Below, piece by piece: positions 61,339-64,000 of a stretch of DNA of 64,000 nt. Every line of letters begins with the position of its first letter. The first letter of the stretch is position 1. A model generated the notes under the pieces. It searched no databases. It was not told the DNA's origin and saw only the letters and a list, made by a program, of their open reading frames with translations. The stretch spans positions 124,001 through 188,000 of the forward strand of contig OY294049.1 in NCBI GenBank assembly GCA_958510825.1. Reading direction: 5' to 3'. Origin of the DNA: Brachypterus glaber. Taxonomy: Eukaryota; Arthropoda; Insecta; Coleoptera; Kateretidae. A program made the translations under genes and the position numbers.

Positions 61339-63231
61339 ATAATATACAGGGTGTATACATTAAACTGAACGATAAACAATCAACCTGAACGCCTGAAAAA
61401 AATAGTAAAATTTTGTCTATCACTACAAAACTTAAAATCTTATTTGGTTTTACTATTTTCTACAATATATTTTTATTTCAGCTCATCGCGATAATATACA
61501 GGGTGTATACATTAAACTGAACGATAAAAAAACAACCTGAACGCCTGAAAAAAATAGTAAATTTTTTTTTATCGCTACAAAACATAAAATGTTATTTGGT
61601 TTTACCATTTTCTACAATATATTTTTATTTCAGCTCTCCGCGATAATGTACGGGGTGTATACATTAAGCTGAACGCTAAAAAATCAACCTGAACGCCTGA
61701 AAATAATAGTAAAATTTTGTCTATCACTACAAAACTTAAAATCTTATTTGGTTTTACTATTTTCTACAATATATTTTTATTTCAGCTCATCGCGATAATA
61801 TACAGGGTGTATACATTAAACTGAACGATAAAAAAACAACCTGAACGCCTGAAAAAAATAGTAAAATTTTGTCTATCGCTACAAAATTTAAATTTTATTT
61901 GCTTTTACCATTTTCTATAATATATTTTTATTTCAGCTCTCCGCGATAATATACGGGGTGTATACATTAAGCTGAACGCTAAAAAATCAACCTGAACACT
62001 TGAAAAAACTAGTAAAATTTTGTCCATCACTACAAAAATTAAAATCTTATTTAGTTTTACTATTTTCTACAATATATTTTTATTTCAGCTCATCGCGATA
62101 ATATACAGGGTATATACATTAAACTGAACGATAAAAAAACAACCTGAACGCCTGAAATAATGTATACACCCCGTATATTATCGCGGAGAGCTGAAATAAA
62201 AATATATTATAGAAAATGGTAAAAGCAAATAAAATTTTACTATTTTTTTCAGGCGTTCAGGTTGTTTTTTTATCGTTCAGTTTAATGTATACACCCCGTA
62301 TATTATTGCGATGAGCTGAAATAAAAACATATTGTAGAAAATGGTAAAGCCAAATAAGATTTTAAGTTTTGTAGTGATAGACAAAATTTTACTATTTTTT
62401 TCAGGCGTTCAGGTTGTATTTTTATCGTTCAGTTTAATGTATACACCCTGTATATTATCGCGATGAGCTGAAATAAAAATATATTGTAGAAAATGGTAAA
62501 GCCAAATAAGTTTTTAAGTTTTGTGGCGATATACAAATTGTTACTATTATTTTCAGACGTTCAGGTTGATTTTTTAGCGTTCAGCTTAATGTATACACCC
62601 CATACATTATCGCGGAGAGCTGAAATAAAAATATATTGTAGAAAATGGTAAAACCAAATAAGATTTTAAGTTTTGTAGCGATAAACAAAATTTTACTATT
62701 TTTTTCAGGCGTTCAGGTTGTTTTTTTTTTCGTTCAGTTTAATGTATACACCCCGTATATTATCGCGATGAGCTGAAATAAAAACATATTGTAGAAAATG
62801 GTAAAGCCAAATAAGATTTTAAGTTTTGTAGTGATAGACAAAATTTTACTATTATTTTCAGGCGTTCAGGTTGATTTTTTAGCTTTCAGCTTAATGTATA
62901 CACCCTGTATATTATCGCGATGAGCTGAAATAAAAATATATTGTAGAAAATGGTAAAACCAAATAAGATTTTAAGTTTTGTAGTGATAGACAAAATTTTA
63001 CTATTTTTTTCAGGCGTTCAGGTTGATATTTTAGCGTTCAGCTTAATGTATACACCCCGTATATTATCGCGGAGAGCTGAAATAAAAATATATTATAGAA
63101 AATGGTAAAAGCAAATAAAATTTTAAGTTTTGTAGCTATAGACAAAATTTTACTATTTTTTCATGCATTCAGCTTGATTTTTTAGCGTTGAGTTAAATGA
63201 ATACACCCTGTATATTATCGTGGAGAGCAGG
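61339..63231. repeat. Inverted 152-bp array, second copy
   Basis: Copy of 35998-37890 with unit number conserved; one dinucleotide difference noticed (CACCCCGTATATT near 63055, CACCAAGTATATT in copy 1). Confidence 0.8.
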
Positions 63232-63467
63232 AAAAAATACACTTTGTCTGTAGGGGGTTAAAGTTCAAATATATAGAACATTTAAAATAAAATAAATTAT
63301 TTTTTTCAGACACTCAACATCTTTATTGTTTAAACTAGCCAAGCTTAACCTATGTTTACTTGTGATTGACCAAAAATAACTCTTTTTAAGTTTGGTTTTA
63401 AATTATTGTTTTAAATCCGCCCTATATACGTTGTTTTGTAACGCACCCGTGATTTGCGGGACTGATA

Positions 63468-63791
63468 TGCGCATGCGCTGAACGTTCAGCTGAATATTGT
63501 GTTCAGTATTTTAGATAGACCCTAGAATAACGTTTTTCTAATGTTAGAAAACTGTTTAAAAGGACTTTATAAAATATGATAGGAGAATACAATTCCAACG
63601 AAAAATATACCTTAAAAGGTAAAAAGGTTTTATAAAAACTAAAAATCCGCAAAAAATACTGGACGTGGAAACAACTTCGTGTACGTCGGACGTAGAAATA
63701 GCCTCTTCCTTAGTTTAAATACTAGATGTCGCTGAGAAACACTTTGGACCATCCCTACAAACTCAATATGGCGTCATACGTCAAGTTTGCG
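63468..63791 (+). promoter_or_regulatory. Promoter block of the next locus
   Basis: Copy of 38127-38450, including TGCGCATGCGC at 63468-63478. Confidence 0.55.
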
Positions 63792-64000
63792 ACTATTTTT
63801 CAATTAATTCATTTGTATTTTTGTACTTTTCTTGTAAAATTAATTTATTTTGTAAAAAAGCCACGATTAACTGTACTGTACTTCAAATATTGGTAAGTTA
63901 ACTTCATTTTATCAATCTAGAACTGCCCAAATATGTCTATAAGTTAAATCGCATACATATTTATGCAAGATAACCTAAAAAAATATTTTTATTGCAAGAT
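63792..64000 (+). other. Exon 1 and intron start of the next zinc-finger locus (cut by window end)
   Basis: Donor GTAAGT at 63893. The coding exon, and whether the LINE fragment is present, lie beyond the window. Confidence 0.55.

Overview
The window is an AT-rich stretch of eukaryotic nuclear DNA, most likely from an insect. The evidence is tandem C2H2 zinc-finger genes with a spliced 5' UTR, a Jockey/CR1-group LINE, a second LINE family with an RNase H-type C-terminus, a Penelope-like element (reverse transcriptase plus GIY-YIG), and many inverted-repeat DNA transposons. The species cannot be fixed from the sequence. No operon-like layout, rRNA, tRNA or CRISPR array was seen. A beetle or another insect with a large, transposon-rich genome would fit, but that is a guess.

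The backbone is a head-to-tail cluster of one zinc-finger gene family. A complete locus has: a promoter block with an NRF1-like palindrome (TGCGCATGCGCA); a short non-coding exon ending ...CAAATATTG|GTAAGT; an intron of about 660 bp; a coding exon starting after TTTTTTTCAG with an N-terminal double module (acidic, KxE-rich stretch plus one finger, twice) followed by an array of 84-bp fingers; an AATAAA signal; and a shared 3' flank that runs within about 600 bp into the next promoter. The loci are: locus 1 (1-450, only its intact C-terminus is in the window); locus A (16233-18500 open, fossil fingers to 20048); locus C (21145-21835, exon 1 and intron only, coding exon deleted); locus B (29359-31335, pseudogene); locus A' (41995-44262 open, fossil to 45811); C' (46913-47603); B' (54698-56674); and the start of another locus at 63468-64000.

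From 16568 on, the sequence repeats at 42330 with almost no change to the window end. This is a tandem segmental duplication with a 25,762-bp unit. Upstream of residue 112 of the A protein the two copies differ noticeably. This places the crossover inside the N-terminal coding region and points to unequal exchange between neighbouring zinc-finger genes.

Between loci 1 and A (about 0.8-15.4 kb) lies a transposon-rich stretch: a decayed Jockey-like LINE with a nested ribozyme-bearing palindrome, several foldback MITEs, a Penelope-like element with inverted terminal repeats, a LINE 3' end and two Harbinger-type MITEs. These insertions have removed the proximal promoter of locus A. Inside the duplicated unit are a 5.8-kb TIR element whose empty site is preserved in a paralogous flank, three large head-to-head tandem arrays (142-, 148- and 152-bp units), a 1.75-kb TIR element, and a LINE fragment in the 5' UTR intron of A' that is itself split by a 2.1-kb foldback element with a clear 8-bp target duplication. 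Only A, A' and the partial locus 1 look capable of making zinc-finger protein, and of A and A' only A' keeps both a promoter block and a long ORF.
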